Shown piece by piece: positions 5,338 through 7,361 of a DNA stretch of 7,361 nucleotides. Below the pieces are notes generated by a model, which saw nothing but the letters and a program-made list of their open reading frames with translations, did not search any database and was not told the DNA's origin. The DNA is taken from the NCBI GenBank assembly GCA_900551885.1, contig URXS01000093.1, positions 1-7,361 on the forward strand, read 5' to 3'. Position 1 is the first letter of the stretch. Each line of letters begins with the position of its first letter. This stretch comes from an uncultured Oscillibacter sp. (lineage in GTDB: Bacteria; Bacillota; Clostridia; Oscillospirales; Oscillospiraceae). The translations under genes were made by a program, and so were the position numbers.

Positions 5338-6039
5338 TTAGGAAACTTCTTCCTCTGCCGCCTGGACCTCCACCTCTGCGGCCACATCCACCAGAAAATC
5401 CTCCCAGGCCTCCGGGTGCTCCACGTAGTACAGCGGGCAGCGCTTTCCCGTGACGTCGTAATGGCGGATCACGTCCTTCTCCGGGTCCAGATGGAAGGTG
5501 TTGCACAGCCAGGCGGTCAGTTCCACCGTGCGCCAGTAGGTGACGTCGGAGAACTCCCCGGTCTCGTCGGGATGACAGACTTCAATGGCGATGGTGTCCT
5601 CATTGCGCTCATTGGAGGCATAGGCAATCTCTGTCAGAGGGACACACTGGATCACCTCGCCCTCCAGCCCCACAATAAAGTGGCTGGAGGCGTAGGTCCC
5701 CTCCTCACCGGAGGCCAGGGACGCGAAGTAGTTGCGGTTGGCCTGGGCAGTGGTGTCGGGATTGCCTACGTAGTGGATCACCACGCCGTCGATATTCTCC
5801 AGCGGCGTGCCGGGCCGGGACCACGGATTCACCGGCAGCAGGTCCTTCTGCACATAGTCCGGCAATGTCACGCCCTCGCCGGGAAGGCTCCGGTCCCGGT
5901 TCAGCCACAGAAGAGCAGCCGCCAGAACAACCAGCGCCGTCAGAGCCAGGATCACACCCCAAGCCTTCCGCCGCCGGGGGCGCCGCCGGCGGTGAGGCTG
6001 GCGGCGCCGGTATTGCATTTCAAAGACCGTTTCCTCCAT
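5338..6039 (-). CDS. Membrane-anchored N-acetylmuramoyl-L-alanine amidase (Amidase_2 family)
   Basis: Predicted zinc amidase that cuts the bond between N-acetylmuramic acid and L-alanine in peptidoglycan. The 233 residues comprise: a very basic cytoplasmic tail (10 Arg plus 1 Lys in residues 11-25); one membrane helix (about 27-46); a short linker; and an Amidase_2 domain (about 84-205). Zinc ligands are visible as H89 (VVIHYVG), H193 (RHYDVTGKRCP) and C201, with K199. The H-x5-K-x-C spacing equals T7 lysozyme H122, K128 and C130. The SSHFIVG core motif has Ser where T7 lysozyme has Tyr46. E153 in AIEVC is a candidate catalytic base. The C-terminal tail is acidic (EVEVQAAEEEVS). Its ATG is 3 nt after the permease stop, with a weak GGGG site overlapping that stop, so it is probably translationally coupled to the permease. 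An internal ATG at residue 8 is possible. A role in wall turnover, spore or envelope maintenance is inferred. Confidence 0.93.
   Translation of the reverse strand: MEETVFEMQYRRRQPHRRRRPRRRKAWGVILALTALVVLAAALLWLNRDRSLPGEGVTLPDYVQKDLLPVNPWSRPGTPLENIDGVVIHYVGNPDTTAQANRNYFASLASGEEGTYASSHFIVGLEGEVIQCVPLTEIAYASNERNEDTIAIEVCHPDETGEFSDVTYWRTVELTAWLCNTFHLDPEKDVIRHYDVTGKRCPLYYVEHPEAWEDFLVDVAAEVEVQAAEEEVS
5979..6008 (-). repeat. GC-rich inverted repeat within the Arg-rich start of the amidase gene
   Basis: GGCGCCGCC (5979-5987) and GGCGGCGCC (6000-6008) are perfect 9-bp complements around a 12-nt loop. They encode part of the poly-arginine tail, about 30 nt into the amidase reading frame. The mRNA could fold here and slow early elongation. 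It may also simply follow from GC-rich Arg, Pro and neighbouring codons. Confidence 0.4.
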
Positions 6040-6042
6040 GGT

Positions 6043-7361
6043 TTACCCCAACGCTTCCGTCCAGGAGTCGCTCTGCTGGTCCTCCTGGGCATAGGTCACC
6101 AGAGGCACCTGTTCCGTCAGCCCCAGATCCTCCAGGGCGGAGAGCAGCTCCGTGCTGTTGACGGAGAACTCCAGGTCCAGAGAGTCCGTCATCGGTTCGC
6201 CCGTTTTGTCCAGTTCGGAGATATAATAGAGCGTCAGGTGGTTGCTGTAGGTCTCCTGCACCCACCGGTCCGGACGGAAGGCATTGCGGCCGAAATGGCC
6301 CGCCGCCATATCCTTCAGAACGGCGCCATAGAGAATCTCCGCCTCCTGGGCAGACAGGCTGACGCCCTGGCTTCCCTGAATGAAGTCGCCGCCGGTAAAG
6401 CGCAGCAGCTTCTGAATTTGAAGCGCCTGCCGCTGGACCATGGGCTCTGCCGTCAGCTCCGCCAGCCGGGCCATGGCGCTGTCCGGCTGGTCCAGCTCTG
6501 TCTCGTAGTAGTTGAGGTTGTAGTAGCGGCGGACGACGGTACCGTCGGCCAACTCATAGCGCAGGTCCAGGCTTGCCCGCAGGCGCTGGTTCTCCGCCTC
6601 ATCGCCCACATCCAAAACGCTGTCCGTCACCATCTGTGTGGACAGGAAACTGCCGGTGGATTCGCCGGTATCCTCCTGTCGCAGGTGGTCCTTCTCCGCC
6701 AGGATGGCCTGGTGGATATCCAGGAACTGTTGGATCTCCGCCGGGTCCTCCAACTCGCCGTAGTAATAGCTGCTGTAGCCGTTGATGTCGAAAGCCATAC
6801 TCTTGACCTCCTGGACCGAGGGCACGTAGTCCTCCACGCCCAGCACGTCCGCCCGGACGCACAGGCACAGCGCCGCCACCACCACCGCGGAGAGCAACGC
6901 CCCCTTCCAGGTGGCCCGCAGGACCCGGAAGGATTTACGCATCAGCATGGCCGCGCCCCAGTAGCCCACCAGGCCCATGGCCACCACGCACGCCAGCAGA
7001 GCCGGGAAACTGACCTGCCAGGTGCCCAGCAGGGGGTCCAGCGCCAGGTAGTAGAGTCCCTGGCCCAGGGTCAGAGCGGCACAAAAGGCCACACCCCACA
7101 AAAATACCGGCTTGGCCCACCGGACAGCCACCGTGTCCCCGGCGGTCTCGCTGGGGCGCCGGCGGTACACCGCCAGGGCCAGCAGAGCCAGCACCACGCC
7201 CACGGCGGCGTAAATGGCCACAGTCCCCAGGCCCTCCAGGTGCCAGTTGACGGATCTCTGCAGCACTTCGTCGTAGTCCCCGGTGACCTGCAGGTTCCGG
7301 CTCAGCCGCTCCACCGGCGTCAGCCAGACCACCCAGGCCGGAGTGGAGTAGCGGAAGCCGT
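6043..7361 (-). CDS. ABC-2-type transporter permease with soluble C-terminal domain, 5' end outside window
   Basis: The frame is open through the window edge, and the first visible residues are GFRYSTPAW, directly before VVWLTPVERL. A GTG at 7332 is therefore probably an internal valine and the true start lies beyond 7361. Visible, numbering from that GTG: four membrane helices at about 36-56, 75-97, 109-131 and 144-161, with a basic YRRR turn after the first and MRKSFRVLR after the third; then a soluble domain of about 270 residues (YVPSVQEVKS...) ending in EALG. The architecture, and the LEDPAEIQQFLDIHQAI segment, resemble Firmicutes ABC permeases of the YtrC/D kind carrying a DUF6449-type domain; this is from memory. 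Such permeases usually follow an ATP-binding subunit and a GntR regulator, which would lie beyond the edge. The substrate is unknown. The stop is 3 nt before the amidase start, suggesting coupled expression. Confidence 0.8.
   Translation of the reverse strand, partial: GFRYSTPAWVVWLTPVERLSRNLQVTGDYDEVLQRSVNWHLEGLGTVAIYAAVGVVLALLALAVYRRRPSETAGDTVAVRWAKPVFLWGVAFCAALTLGQGLYYLALDPLLGTWQVSFPALLACVVAMGLVGYWGAAMLMRKSFRVLRATWKGALLSAVVVAALCLCVRADVLGVEDYVPSVQEVKSMAFDINGYSSYYYGELEDPAEIQQFLDIHQAILAEKDHLRQEDTGESTGSFLSTQMVTDSVLDVGDEAENQRLRASLDLRYELADGTVVRRYYNLNYYETELDQPDSAMARLAELTAEPMVQRQALQIQKLLRFTGGDFIQGSQGVSLSAQEAEILYGAVLKDMAAGHFGRNAFRPDRWVQETYSNHLTLYYISELDKTGEPMTDSLDLEFSVNSTELLSALEDLGLTEQVPLVTYAQEDQQSDSWTEALG

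Noticed and set aside
7330..7332. GTG at 7332 as the start of the permease
   Set aside because: The frame continues upstream without a stop to the window edge, with a plausible protein sequence (GFRYSTPAW), and the protein would otherwise lack the N-terminal helices of its family.

Overview
The window reads as a chromosomal segment of a GC-rich member of the Bacillota, probably Oscillospiraceae (Flavonifractor/Lawsonibacter-like). This is inferred from a canonical T-box leader, a clostridial-type IleRS with two CxxC pairs inside the catalytic region, Shine-Dalgarno sites before most genes, and GC-rich codon use (no TTA, CTA or TCA codon across nearly all of ileS). The genus is an inference, not shown. 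All genes lie on the minus strand, so transcription runs from position 7361 towards 1.

Right part, in transcription order (7361 to 3514): the C-terminal part of an ABC-2-type permease with a large soluble C-terminal domain (cut by the window edge); a membrane-anchored Amidase_2 peptidoglycan amidase starting 3 nt after it; a 56-aa hypothetical protein after a 90-nt AT-rich gap; a 78-aa three-helix membrane protein; and a 427-aa secreted protein with a degenerate lipobox and one DxDxDG loop. Spacing suggests one or two cell-envelope operons. The last three products are not recognised.

Middle part (3151-3513, 363 nt without a gene): a vegetative-type promoter followed by a complete isoleucine T-box riboswitch of about 292 nt. 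Its Stem I landmarks, AUC specifier, UGGU tRNA-acceptor-binding bulge, antiterminator and intrinsic terminator can all be located.

Left part (3150 to 44): the T-box controls a two-gene unit, a small CxxC...CxxC zinc-ribbon protein (DUF6487-like) and then ileS, isoleucyl-tRNA synthetase. Uncharged tRNA-Ile should favour readthrough and raise both products. The clearest mechanistic observation is that the antiterminator can pair with all 15 nt of the terminator's 5' arm. The clearest biological question is why a zinc-ribbon protein is made under isoleucine-tRNA control. No mobile element, CRISPR array, tRNA or rRNA gene was seen.
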